From an uncultured Gammaproteobacteria bacterium (GTDB lineage: Bacteria; Pseudomonadota; Gammaproteobacteria; Pseudomonadales; Pseudohongiellaceae), in contig CAISYX010000337.1 in NCBI GenBank assembly GCA_903889815.1, positions 1 to 31,524 of the forward strand: DNA of 31,524 bases, given 5' to 3'. The notes below the pieces were generated by a model. The model was not told where the DNA came from, ran no database searches, and saw nothing but the letters and a program-made list of their open reading frames with translations. Position numbers and translations under genes: made by a program. Shown in pieces: positions 1-7,585 of the stretch. Position 1 is the stretch's first letter, and each line of letters starts with the position of its first letter.

Positions 1-1037
1 CGCTGGATGCCGCCAACGAGCCCTTCGGCATCGTGTGCTTCCAGTCCCACAACCCGTCGCGCATGACCGATCTGAGCTGGGAGCACAAAGAGATGCAGGC
101 GGCGCCCTATGACGTGACGCTGCTGCACATCAACCCAGACCATGCCCTGCAGGCCATCAACGAACTGCCGGCGGGCTATTTCGACGGGCCTTACCGAATT
201 GGCTACTGGGCGTGGGAATTGCCGGAGATTCCAGCGGAATGGGAGAAAGCCTACTGGTATTTCGACGAGATCTGGGTGCCTTCCCATTTCGTGCAGGAAG
301 CCGTGGCCATGAAGTCGCCCATCCCCGTGGTGCGCATGCCCCACGCGGTGGAAGTGCATGCCGACCCGAGCCTGAGCCGCAGCAGTTTCGGCCTGCCAGA
401 GGACTGCTTCCTGTTCCTGGCCATGTTCGACACCTACAGCCGGCCCGAGCGCAAGAACCCCTACGGCGCGATGCGTGCGTTCCAGAATGCCTTCGGCCCG
501 GACGATCTGTCGGCACAGCTGGTGCTGAAGGTGAACAATCCCACGCCGGACGCCATGCGCAGGATTCGCGAGGCCATCGGCGCGCATCGCAACATTCTGC
601 TGCTGGACAAGGTGTACAGCCGTACGCAAGTGAATGCGCTGATTGGCTGCTGCGACTGCTATGTCTCGCTGCACCGCTCCGAGGGCTTCGGTTTCGGACC
701 CGCCGAAGCGATGGCGCTTGGCAAGGCGGTGATGGCCACGGCCTGGTCAGGCAACATCGACTACATGCGGCCGGGCAACAGCATCGGCATTGACTACACG
801 CTGGTGACGCTGGCCGAAGACTACGGCCCCTACAAGAAGGGCCAGACCTGGGCCGAGCCGGATGAAGCCCACGCCACCCGCGCCATGCAGCAGCTCGCGG
901 GCGACCCGGCGCTGAGCCGCCAGCTGGGCGAGAACGCGCGGGCGACCATCGCGGCCGAGTTCGCGCCGCTGCCAGTGGGCGAACTCATGCGCAAGCGTCT
1001 TGCCGCGATCCGCCAGATCCGCGCCAGCATTCGCTGA
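1..1037 (+). CDS. Glycosyltransferase, group 1 (GT4-like), 5' end outside window
   Basis: Likely transfers a sugar from a nucleotide-sugar donor during surface polysaccharide or O-antigen synthesis, in the cytoplasm. The frame is open from base 3 without a stop, so the gene begins left of the window; GTG at 33 is probably internal. Visible are an acceptor-side segment around IGYWAWELPEIPAEW and, near the C-terminus, EGFGFGPAEAMA, the E-x7-E donor-binding motif of GT-B retaining glycosyltransferases, followed by GKAVMATAWSGN. About 345 residues are present. The gene converges on two GT2 genes on the other strand, which supports a polysaccharide locus. Donor and acceptor cannot be told from the sequence. 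Confidence 0.85.
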   Translation, partial: LDAANEPFGIVCFQSHNPSRMTDLSWEHKEMQAAPYDVTLLHINPDHALQAINELPAGYFDGPYRIGYWAWELPEIPAEWEKAYWYFDEIWVPSHFVQEAVAMKSPIPVVRMPHAVEVHADPSLSRSSFGLPEDCFLFLAMFDTYSRPERKNPYGAMRAFQNAFGPDDLSAQLVLKVNNPTPDAMRRIREAIGAHRNILLLDKVYSRTQVNALIGCCDCYVSLHRSEGFGFGPAEAMALGKAVMATAWSGNIDYMRPGNSIGIDYTLVTLAEDYGPYKKGQTWAEPDEAHATRAMQQLAGDPALSRQLGENARATIAAEFAPLPVGELMRKRLAAIRQIRASIR

Positions 1038-1088
1038 AGGTGTTGCTGGCAAGCTGTCGCCGCAGCAGCGCTTGAGATAATTGCGCCG

Positions 1089-2015
1089 TCAGCGCGAGAG
1101 AAAGAATTTCAGCGCCAGTTTCCGTACCACAAGATTGTGGCTGGCAAGCGCCATGGCCATGCGCAGGTCCAGGCGCTGGGCAACACTCAGCGCGCCCGCA
1201 TGGGCCGCACGAAACGCTAGCGCCTGGGCTGCGAGCCCCTGCAGGATGGCGCGGTGCCGGTCATCGCGCAGCCGTTGCCAGAAGCCCTTGAGCAGCGGTG
1301 GCTGCTTGTACTCCTTTGCCCCGATGGTGTTTGCGCCATGCTGCCGGTACTGCAGCAGCGGCGCGTCGATGTAGCTGAGCCTGCCGAAAGCTCCTGCCAC
1401 CAGCGCCAGCCACCAGTCGTGCATGACGGCCTGGGCCGGCACGGGCAGCGCGCGCCGGAGCAATGCCTCGTTGCACAATGCCGTGCACCCCGTGACGGTG
1501 TTGCTCACCAGCAGGCGGCCGAAACTGTTGCGCAGGGGCTTCAGCCCCTGGTAGCGCACAAAGGATGGCGCGATCTGACACATTGCCTCGTCCACCACTT
1601 CCAGGTCGCCGTGTACCAGCAGCGGCTGGCCGGGGTAACGCCCCTCCAGTTCCAGCATGCGCGTCATCGACGCGCGCAGCTTGTCGGCGTGCCACACATC
1701 GTCCTGATCACTCGGCATTACCCAGGCACTGCCCAGACCAAGAGCAAGCTTGTGCTGCAGGGCATACTCCATGAGCAGGGCGAAGCTGCCACTGGCGCCC
1801 AGATTGCGGCCATCGGCGGGCACGATGTGGAAGCGCTGGGGGAAGCGGGCAGCATAGTCGGCGATGATGGCGGGGCTGCTGTCGCGGGAGCCATCGTCGC
1901 GGCTGACGATGAGGAAGTCGGGATAGTCCTGGGCCAGCAGGGAATCCACCTGCTCATGCAGGTATTTTTCGCCATTCCAGGTAGGCAGCAGAATCGCGAC
2001 GCGGGGCAGCGGCAT
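1089..2015 (-). CDS. Glycosyltransferase family 2, rhamnosyltransferase-like
   Basis: Predicted inverting GT-A enzyme of 308 residues, probably adding rhamnose or another deoxysugar to a lipid-linked glycan. It starts with VAILLPTWNGEKYLHEQV, the usual GT2 nucleotide-binding opening. It then shows DDGS at about residues 37-40, a DQDD metal and nucleotide motif in the middle, an HDWW segment at the catalytic-base position, and RQHGANTIGA near the end, a feature I associate with O-antigen rhamnosyltransferases. The reading frame extends further upstream, but the ATG at 2015 is chosen because the GT2 fold starts there. That ATG overlaps the stop of the upstream gene as TGATG, so the two are probably translationally coupled. 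Confidence 0.85.
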   Translation of the reverse strand: MPLPRVAILLPTWNGEKYLHEQVDSLLAQDYPDFLIVSRDDGSRDSSPAIIADYAARFPQRFHIVPADGRNLGASGSFALLMEYALQHKLALGLGSAWVMPSDQDDVWHADKLRASMTRMLELEGRYPGQPLLVHGDLEVVDEAMCQIAPSFVRYQGLKPLRNSFGRLLVSNTVTGCTALCNEALLRRALPVPAQAVMHDWWLALVAGAFGRLSYIDAPLLQYRQHGANTIGAKEYKQPPLLKGFWQRLRDDRHRAILQGLAAQALAFRAAHAGALSVAQRLDLRMAMALASHNLVVRKLALKFFLSR

Positions 2016-2926
2016 CAGCCCACGCTCCGTGCATCGGCCAGCCCCTTGCGGATGTTCTTCAAGTATTCCCCGCGCTGCGGCGAGAACAGCAACAGCCACA
2101 GCGTCTTCAGCAGAAAGCGTGGGAAGTCCCGCAGCTTCCAGCCCCAGGGCGCATAGGGTTCGCGATACAGCGCGAAGCGATTGCGCGTGGAGTAATAACT
2201 GCGCTGCGGGCTGTGGCGCACCATGATGCCGGCGCGCACCAGTGGCTCGTCACTGGGCTCGCCGATGCGATGGAAGAGCGTGGCATTGTCGGTGCCTGCC
2301 ACCGCGTAACCCTTGGCACGGGCGCGAAAGCACCACTCCAGGTCCACGTTGTCGATGAAGTAACTGTCCCGCATCGGGCCGATGGACTGCAAGGCGCTGA
2401 GGGAGATCAGGCAGCCGGAGGAAATCAGGAATTCGGCCTGGTACAGCCGGTCACTGCCGCCCAGCTTGCGGTCGGTGCGGCCAAACCAGCGCGAGAACAG
2501 CTTGAAGGGCATGCTGGTGCCCAACGTGGGATTGGTGATGCGGGGCCCCACAGCAGCCACCGGCACGGGGCTGAGGCGGCTGGCTTCAATATAGGACGCA
2601 TAGAGATTGGCGAAGAAGGACACTGGCACCTGGCTGTCCTGATCGAACAGCACCGCGTAGCCAAAGCCACGTCTGGCGGCCTCTTCCAGCCCCAGATTCA
2701 GCGCGCTGGCCAGCCCGATATTGGCGTCGAGCAAGCGGACACCCAGGCAGCGGGGCGTGGCCTCGGCAATGCTGCGAAAGTTCTCGATGTTGCCCGAGTC
2801 GTTGTCGATCAGCAGAAACTCGCACTGGGTGCCGATCTGGCGCAGCAGCGAGGTGAGCACGTTCGCATCAGGGTTGAAACTGACGATGATGGCGCAGATG
2901 CTGAGTTTGTTGCTGTGCTTGGGCAT
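2015..2926 (-). CDS. Glycosyltransferase family 2, RfbF-type rhamnosyltransferase
   Basis: 303-residue GT2 enzyme. It opens with ICAIIVSFNPDANVLTSLL and LLIDNDSGN, and has FDQDSQVP at about residue 95. These match the rhamnosyltransferase subgroup (RfbF/TIGR01556 type) as I remember it, in which DQDS is the DxD-like metal site. It lacks membrane segments and should act at the cytoplasmic face on undecaprenyl-linked intermediates. It is the first of a coupled pair; its stop overlaps the next start at 2015. The start at 2926 directly precedes the first beta strand, but no strong ribosome site is visible. The precise linkage formed is unknown. Confidence 0.85.
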   Translation of the reverse strand: MPKHSNKLSICAIIVSFNPDANVLTSLLRQIGTQCEFLLIDNDSGNIENFRSIAEATPRCLGVRLLDANIGLASALNLGLEEAARRGFGYAVLFDQDSQVPVSFFANLYASYIEASRLSPVPVAAVGPRITNPTLGTSMPFKLFSRWFGRTDRKLGGSDRLYQAEFLISSGCLISLSALQSIGPMRDSYFIDNVDLEWCFRARAKGYAVAGTDNATLFHRIGEPSDEPLVRAGIMVRHSPQRSYYSTRNRFALYREPYAPWGWKLRDFPRFLLKTLWLLLFSPQRGEYLKNIRKGLADARSVG

Positions 2927-2951
2927 TCTCAGACCACCGCTGGCGTGCAGA

Positions 2952-2969
2952 CCTGACCGTGCAGTCAGG
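2952..2969 (-). terminator. Hairpin between membrane-protein gene and GT2 pair
   Basis: A perfect 6-bp inverted repeat (CCTGAC, 6-nt loop, GTCAGG) fills the 58-bp gap between the 178-residue membrane protein and the GT2 pair. No T-run follows on the minus strand, so it is at best a weak or partial terminator, or an mRNA stability structure. Confidence 0.3.
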
Positions 2970-2984
2970 CCGGTTGTTTGCGAG

Positions 2985-3521
2985 TCACGGCGCCAGGGTG
3001 GCGCTGCCGGACTCAGGAATGTCGGTGCCCACGTCGGGGCGCTCGGGGTGGCGCAGCTTCTGCCACAGAAAATACAGAATCGAGCCGATGCCCACCACCA
3101 GTCCCGTCACCACGCCGGCATCGACGATGCCGCGCCAGGGCTGCGGCAACATGCGCACGATCAGCACGAAACACACAATCATGCTGGTCAGCCCGAACGA
3201 CAACAGCTTGCGGCGGCGGGTGGCATGGATGTAGCCCATGCAGAAGGCCGGCGCCAGCAGCACGTGCAGAGGGCGCGGGTGCTCGCTCAGATAACTGGCC
3301 CGGGCGACGACTCGCGGCGCGAAGCCACGGTGAAAGCCTTTGTAGCCTTCGGCATAAGACATGTAGAGCACACTGAATGCCAGCGCAGCCACATGCAGCG
3401 GCTGCAGTTCCAGCGCGGCGAGCTCAAACGCCATGGGCGACAGGCGCACCACGGCAAAGGTGAGAAGCAGGAGTATGCCTCCAATTCCCCAGGCGAACCC
3501 CAGTTTCTTCAATGCGCTCAT
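2985..3521 (-). CDS. Conserved membrane protein of unknown function
   Basis: 178 residues; I do not recognise a named family. Hydrophobic segments fall at about 6-26, 41-58, 105-124 and 134-153, with a weaker one at 84-100, giving four or five membrane passes. A conserved-looking polar stretch (YAEGYKGFHRGFAPR, about 56-70) lies between segments two and three, and a basic RRRK patch at 102-105 suggests a cytoplasmic loop. The tail from about 157 is hydrophilic. A good sigma-70-like promoter (3547-3576) with a short leader and a G-rich ribosome site support the ATG at 3521. It sits between the Chp-like genes and the GT2 pair on the same strand, but its own promoter argues for separate expression. 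Confidence 0.75.
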   Translation of the reverse strand: MSALKKLGFAWGIGGILLLLTFAVVRLSPMAFELAALELQPLHVAALAFSVLYMSYAEGYKGFHRGFAPRVVARASYLSEHPRPLHVLLAPAFCMGYIHATRRRKLLSFGLTSMIVCFVLIVRMLPQPWRGIVDAGVVTGLVVGIGSILYFLWQKLRHPERPDVGTDIPESGSATLAP

Positions 3522-3546
3522 ACCCCACCAGCTTCACGAAGCCGGC

Positions 3547-3576
3547 ATTATAGCGGCATCGCACGATTATCCCCAA
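3547..3576 (-). promoter_or_regulatory. Sigma-70-type promoter for the membrane-protein gene
   Basis: On the minus strand, TTGGGG (3576-3571), an 18-bp spacer and a perfect TATAAT (3552-3547). Transcription would start near 3540, about 19 nt before the ATG at 3521. The -35 box lies just upstream of the stop codon of the preceding CheA-like fragment. Confidence 0.55.
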
Positions 3577-4337
3577 GCCCAGAGTTTTCGGGCATTTGCA
3601 GCCAGAAGCAGGCGCCCAGCCCCGGTGTACTCGACACGGAGACACGCCCCCCCCAGCGCCTCGATTCCGGCCTTCACGGCCGCCAGACCAAGGCCATGAC
3701 CCGCATGGACCTGCGCGCTCCGGCGTGTGCTGTAGCCCGTCTGGAACAGCCGCTCCGTAACGACCAGCCCCTGCCCATCGTCTTCGACACCCAGCCGCCA
3801 TGGCCCGTCACCGCCCTCGAGCAGCACCCGCACGCGACCGCATGCCGGCTTGCCTAGGGAACGCCGCTGGGCGGGTGACTCGATGCCGTGAACAACAGCG
3901 TTGCGCAGCAGATGCTCGAGTGGCGCCACGAGTCTCTCCAGCAGTCTTCGGTCTACGCTGCGGCCGGCATCGCAGATTTCCAGCCGCGCCGACTTGCCCT
4001 GGCGGTTGGCCGTATCTTCCAGCAGCCACCGCAGTCGGGGTGACAGGCGGGCAAGATGTACCCGGGGGGAGGCCAGCAGATCTTCCTCCAGCTGGGTCGC
4101 CTGGGCGAGTTGCTCCCGCAGCAGTTCCAGGGCCAGATGCTGGCGGGCAGAGTCAGGGGCGGTGTCAACTGACTGCAGCATCTCTACCAGGGATTGCAGG
4201 CCACTGCGCACGCGGGTGGAGAGCAGGCGGCAGAAGGGGAGTTCGTGGGGGGGGTGGGAGGGCAGTGGGAGGCTGTTCGCGGGCAGGGCCCGCTCCCACC
4301 GGGCCGGCTCCTGCAGGGTTCGCTCCTGCAGGGTCAT
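3567..4337 (-). CDS. CheA/ChpA-type histidine kinase ATPase fragment, no CheW domain
   Basis: 256-residue frame carrying the catalytic part of a CheA-family kinase. The N box LLRNAVVHGIESP (143-155), G1 box DDGQG (186-190) and G2 box GHGLGL (213-218), followed by GIEALGG, are typical of CheA/ChpA. A helical stretch at about 35-110 may be the dimerisation region. Normal CheA or ChpA continues into a CheW-like domain, and ChpA into a receiver; here the protein stops just after the ATPase fold. The nominal ATG at 4337 lies in a REP-like repeat and has no good ribosome site; residues 1-30 are repeat-derived. It overlaps the preceding gene by 173 bp in the +1 frame. It is probably the C-terminal part of one protein, joined by loss of one C in the C8 tract at 4247-4254. 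Confidence 0.75.
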   Translation of the reverse strand: MTLQERTLQEPARWERALPANSLPLPSHPPHELPFCRLLSTRVRSGLQSLVEMLQSVDTAPDSARQHLALELLREQLAQATQLEEDLLASPRVHLARLSPRLRWLLEDTANRQGKSARLEICDAGRSVDRRLLERLVAPLEHLLRNAVVHGIESPAQRRSLGKPACGRVRVLLEGGDGPWRLGVEDDGQGLVVTERLFQTGYSTRRSAQVHAGHGLGLAAVKAGIEALGGACLRVEYTGAGRLLLAANARKLWAWG

Positions 4338-6462
4338 CCACGCTCAGCCGTGCCACCGCGCGCTGCAGCTGGCTCAGCAGGGGCAGCAGTGCGGCGGGTT
4401 CGCGCACGCGGGTGTCTGTACTGGCCCCGTCCAACTGCTCGGCTTGCGCCGCCAGCAGCAGGTTGCGTTCGCTGCGATGACACAGCTGCACAATGGGCTC
4501 ACAGCGATACAGAGCGGCATTGCCCTTCAATGTGTGCAGCGCATGCAGGCGCTGGCGGTCGGACCCCGCGCGGACAATCTGCTGCATCAAGGCGCGGGCC
4601 TCCTGCACAAAGCCTGCGCGCCCGGCCGCCTGCTCGCCGTGGCGGGCCAGCCAGTCATACAGTGCGCCGAGAAGGGCGCGACTCTCACTGGTCTCCTGCC
4701 GGGCCGCCGCCTGATTCAGCCCCCGGCGCAAGGCCTCATGGGCCTGCGCCAGAAGCGCCGCGCCACCGGTGCCTTCCAGAAACCGGGACGGCGACTCCGG
4801 CACTTGCGCCAGCACCTCGTGCATCTGCGCAAGGGCACCACTGAGCGCGGCAATGCGCTGCACCTGCAGGGCGCGGGCCCCGCTGGCCAGTATGCGCAGC
4901 TCCATCAGCACCTGCCGGTTGACAGCCCCGCTCGCTTCGGGTGCAGCGCCATCCTGCAGAAATTCTGGCGCGCCGAATCCCGGCAGCACCTGCAGCCCAC
5001 GTGCCAGACTCAGGGCCACATCGGCCGCGCTGGCGCTGGTCTGCACCCGCAGGCGCGCCTCCATCCGCAGCAGCCTGCGCAGCACCCGCTGGCGCTGCCA
5101 GTGTCGGGTGGCATCCTCCACAAAGGGCAGTACATCGGCCAGCATCGCAAGCCAGTCGCGGGCATCCCGCTGCAGCTCACGACTGCGCGTGAAGCAATGG
5201 CCGAGGAGGACCAACAGCTCATGCAGGGCCAGATCGCCCGTCAGCAGCGCCTGTTGCGTCAGCCGCGTCACCGCCAGATCAGCGGCGTCGGGCAGCGGAT
5301 GCGGGCCAGGGTGGTCGGCGCACGCCTGCTGCCAGTGCCGCAGCCAGTGCGCGGCGGCTGAGCGTTCCTGCAGCGCCATTGACAGCAAGGCCGGGGCCGT
5401 CCCTTGGTGCTGCAAACTCGCTGCGCCCAGCGTGCTCTCAAGAATGTGCGTGACTGCCAGCGGGCGCTGCAGGTGCAGACAGCGTCGCATGGCCGCCTCC
5501 AACTGTGCTGGCAGCAGTCCCGCACACGCCAGGGAATTGCCTGAAGCGGCGCGGGCCAGGTCGTCCTGCAGCCGCAGCAGCATGCGCAGCAACACAGGTC
5601 TGGCCATGGCTGGCAGGCTTGTGGCGGTGAGCGAGGGCACGCTCTGCCATGTCTCCAGCAGGCGTGCCAGGCGCAAGGTCTGCAGCAGGGCGCGCAGCAG
5701 CGCGTCACTCACCTGTGTGAAATCCGGTAGCAGTACCGCGGCCTGCTGCAGCAAATGCAGCGTGCGCTCAGCCAGAGGACCGCGTTCGGTTGCCAGACTC
5801 TGCCGCAACGCCGCTGAGGCGCCCATCTCCTCGCACAGTGCCTGCAGGCGTGTGGCCAGCCGCTGCAGCAGCAGGGCGGACGGGGACTGGCCCGGCATCA
5901 GCAGATCCTGCTCCCAGCGCAGCAGGGCCAGCACTTCGTCGGTGGCCAGCAGGACGCTGGCGGGCAACACTTCGGCCAGCAGCGCTGCGCCGCGCAGCGC
6001 CTGCCAGGCTTCGCTGCGCGCCACGGCGCCAAGCCCTGCATGCTGACTCAGGCGGGCGCGCACCTGCCGCAGCAGCACCTGGGGAAGCTCCGGCGCCAGC
6101 AGCGCGGCGCGCTGGCTGCGAGTGTCCGGCCACGGTGCCGGCTGCGTGAGGGTTCCCGCCCGCCAGCGAATCTGCAGCGCCAGCCGCAGCAAGCCGCGTG
6201 TCTGCGGCTCAGGCACCCCCTGCGTCACAAGGCGACCCGCCGCCAGCAGCCGCCGCTGCAATTCCACGCACTCGCGCTGCAGGGCGCGGTCGTCCAGAAA
6301 GCGTGCCACCGCCCGCAACTCAGCCAGTTGCCGGCGTGTCTGCAAAGCGGCTTGCAGGGAACGTTCCTCGAACACCGTGTCGAGGGTTCGCAACAGGGCA
6401 TCGGAGCGCGTCAACAGGGCCTGCCGCAACGCGGTCTGTGCCAGATCATGCAGGCTGCCCAT
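4165..6462 (-). CDS. Hpt-domain protein, N-terminal part of a ChpA-like kinase
   Basis: 765-residue Leu/Ala/Gln/Arg-rich, all-helical-looking protein. Near its end is a clear histidine phosphotransfer motif, LHTLKGNAALYRCE, with H643 as the expected phosphorylated residue. The preceding 600 residues look like degenerate Hpt-like helical bundles with no other HxxKG core, as expected for a decayed version of the multi-Hpt front half of ChpA. After about residue 690 it enters a Pro/Ala/Gly linker coded by a REP-like repeat and runs out in low-complexity residues, suggesting that it is cut off by a frameshift. The start at 6462 overlaps the upstream receiver gene by 17 bp. P. aeruginosa ChpA is about 2,470 residues, so even the joined version here (about 960) is far shorter. 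Confidence 0.75.
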   Translation of the reverse strand: MGSLHDLAQTALRQALLTRSDALLRTLDTVFEERSLQAALQTRRQLAELRAVARFLDDRALQRECVELQRRLLAAGRLVTQGVPEPQTRGLLRLALQIRWRAGTLTQPAPWPDTRSQRAALLAPELPQVLLRQVRARLSQHAGLGAVARSEAWQALRGAALLAEVLPASVLLATDEVLALLRWEQDLLMPGQSPSALLLQRLATRLQALCEEMGASAALRQSLATERGPLAERTLHLLQQAAVLLPDFTQVSDALLRALLQTLRLARLLETWQSVPSLTATSLPAMARPVLLRMLLRLQDDLARAASGNSLACAGLLPAQLEAAMRRCLHLQRPLAVTHILESTLGAASLQHQGTAPALLSMALQERSAAAHWLRHWQQACADHPGPHPLPDAADLAVTRLTQQALLTGDLALHELLVLLGHCFTRSRELQRDARDWLAMLADVLPFVEDATRHWQRQRVLRRLLRMEARLRVQTSASAADVALSLARGLQVLPGFGAPEFLQDGAAPEASGAVNRQVLMELRILASGARALQVQRIAALSGALAQMHEVLAQVPESPSRFLEGTGGAALLAQAHEALRRGLNQAAARQETSESRALLGALYDWLARHGEQAAGRAGFVQEARALMQQIVRAGSDRQRLHALHTLKGNAALYRCEPIVQLCHRSERNLLLAAQAEQLDGASTDTRVREPAALLPLLSQLQRAVARLSVDDPAGANPAGAGPVGAGPAREQPPTALPPPPRTPLLPPALHPRAQWPAIPGRDAAVS
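4247..4254 (-). repeat. C8 homopolymer at the junction of the two kinase frames
   Basis: Eight G on the plus strand, eight C on the coding strand, inside the overlap of the two CheA-like frames. Removing one C would carry the upstream frame directly into the ATPase frame. Confidence 0.9.
4275..4336. repeat. REP-like palindrome plus 15-bp tandem repeat inside a coding region
   Basis: 4275-4299 read on the minus strand is a GTGGGAGCGGGC ... GCCCGCGAAC palindrome matching the REP-like elements at 10489 and 31460. It is followed by two copies of a 15-bp unit (4307-4321 and 4322-4336, identical over the first 13 bases). Together they encode a Pro/Ala/Gly linker between the Hpt and ATPase parts of the kinase. 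Confidence 0.8.
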
Positions 6463-6883
6463 GGCGGGTTTCCTCCAATGCCGCGCTCAGAGCCAGCCCC
6501 AGGGTCTGCAGCGCAATGGGCCGCTGCAGCACCGTCCACGCCCCATCGGCAGTGCCCAGACCCAGACTGCGTGCCCACCAGACGTCTGTCTCACGGGGAA
6601 CATCGGCCAGCAACAGCACCGGACGCACCCCCGCCTCGCGCAGCAGCATGCCGCACTGAAAACCATTGTCCTGCGTCAGGGGCAGGGCCACCAGCGCCAC
6701 GTCCACGGCATGGGCGCTGCCACGAGGATCGACAGCGGCGCTTTCATCGTTCCCGCCAGTTACATGTGCCAGGGCCTGCGCGCAGCCATCCACCGGCAGC
6801 GGCTCATGCCCCAGCGCTTCCAGCTGCCGGCACAGCATCCAGCGTTGCAGAGGCGAGTCTTCAATCAGCAGCACGCGCGCCAT
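6446..6883 (-). CDS. Receiver-domain protein lacking phosphorylation residues (PilH position)
   Basis: 145 residues with a CheY-like fold: MARVLLIEDSP at the start (E8, D9) and the usual alternation of strands and helices. The residue at the phospho-acceptor position is A66 (in VALVALPLTQDNG), the Thr/Ser of strand 4 is A93 and the invariant Lys is R121 (LQRPIAL). It should therefore not be phosphorylated in the normal way and may act as a binding partner. The frame extends upstream, but the ATG at 6883 is where the receiver fold begins. It overlaps the end of the PilG-like gene by 23 bp and the Hpt gene start by 17 bp. Its place in the cluster matches pilH of Pseudomonas; orthology is inferred from position only. 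Confidence 0.75.
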   Translation of the reverse strand: MARVLLIEDSPLQRWMLCRQLEALGHEPLPVDGCAQALAHVTGGNDESAAVDPRGSAHAVDVALVALPLTQDNGFQCGMLLREAGVRPVLLLADVPRETDVWWARSLGLGTADGAWTVLQRPIALQTLGLALSAALEETRHGQPA

Positions 6884-7412
6884 CGTCGCCCCCCTGCTCC
6901 GCAGAGTGTTCGTCAAGGTCCTTGTCCGTCCGCGGACCGGCCGCTTCTCCCGGCACCAGTTCCCGCAAGGCGGCCAGCAGATCCGCCTTGCGGAACGGTT
7001 TGAGGATGTAACGCTGCGCGCCTGCCAGTTCGGCGCGGGCGCGGTCCAGGCGCCCGTCGTTCGCCGACACCAGCACCACCGGCGTGGCACCATGCCGCGC
7101 TGACGCACGGATCAGGGCGCAGGCCTGAAACCCGTCCAGCTCGGGCATGGCGATGTCCATGAACACCAGATGCGGTCGCAGGACGGCCACCTGACACAGC
7201 GCCTCGAAGCCATTGCTGGCCAGGCTCAGCTGACAGCCGCTGTCTTCCAGCAGGCTGCGGGCTGATTCGCGCATGGTGCGGCTGTCGTCCACCAACAGCA
7301 CGCGCAGGCCGGCGGTGCCCTGCCCGGCCAGAGTCTGTGGCCTTGCGGGCGGCAGCGGGGGCGGACTGTCAAGGGGGGAATGTTCAGGGGTGTTGCGGGT
7401 GCGGCCTTCCAT
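6861..7412 (-). CDS. pilG: PilG-like response regulator receiver
   Basis: 183-residue single-domain receiver with all key residues: D42 and D43, phospho-acceptor D86 (FMDIAMPELDGF), S116 and K138 (ILKPF). It has a Pro-rich N-terminal extension of about 35 residues and an acidic tail of about 30; P. aeruginosa PilG is 135 residues. In the Pil-Chp system PilG receives phosphate from ChpA and promotes pilus extension. The name rests on the divergent placement next to gshB, as in Pseudomonas, and on being first in a cluster with a ChpA-like kinase. A strong ribosome site (AAGGAG, 7424-7419) supports the start at 7412. No CheW, methyl-accepting receptor or methyltransferase gene follows. Confidence 0.75.
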   Translation of the reverse strand: MEGRTRNTPEHSPLDSPPPLPPARPQTLAGQGTAGLRVLLVDDSRTMRESARSLLEDSGCQLSLASNGFEALCQVAVLRPHLVFMDIAMPELDGFQACALIRASARHGATPVVLVSANDGRLDRARAELAGAQRYILKPFRKADLLAALRELVPGEAAGPRTDKDLDEHSAEQGGDDGARAAD

Positions 7413-7524
7413 GGCGGTCTCCTTCCAGGGGGATGCTGAGCGTCAATGCTGTACCTCAAGAACTAGCACAGGCTTGCCGTTCCCGCGAATCGCGCGCCGC
7501 GTCGATCCGGCCCGCGTCTTCGGG

Positions 7525-7530
7525 TATGAT
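7525..7530 (+). promoter_or_regulatory. Possible -10 element for gshB
   Basis: TATGAT lies 56 bp before the gshB start in the 173-bp gap between pilG and gshB. The hexamer at the -35 distance is poor. I see no convincing promoter for pilG in the same gap. Confidence 0.25.
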
Positions 7531-7585
7531 CGCGCCAGACGTCAGCAAGGCGGCCCGCCGCCCCCCACAGGAACCCCGACCCGCT

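Noticed and set aside
3901..6046. Long plus-strand frames (486 and 425 residues) opposite the kinase genes
   Set aside because: Arg/Ser/Cys-rich low-complexity translations without motifs; the minus strand carries Hpt and ATPase motifs.
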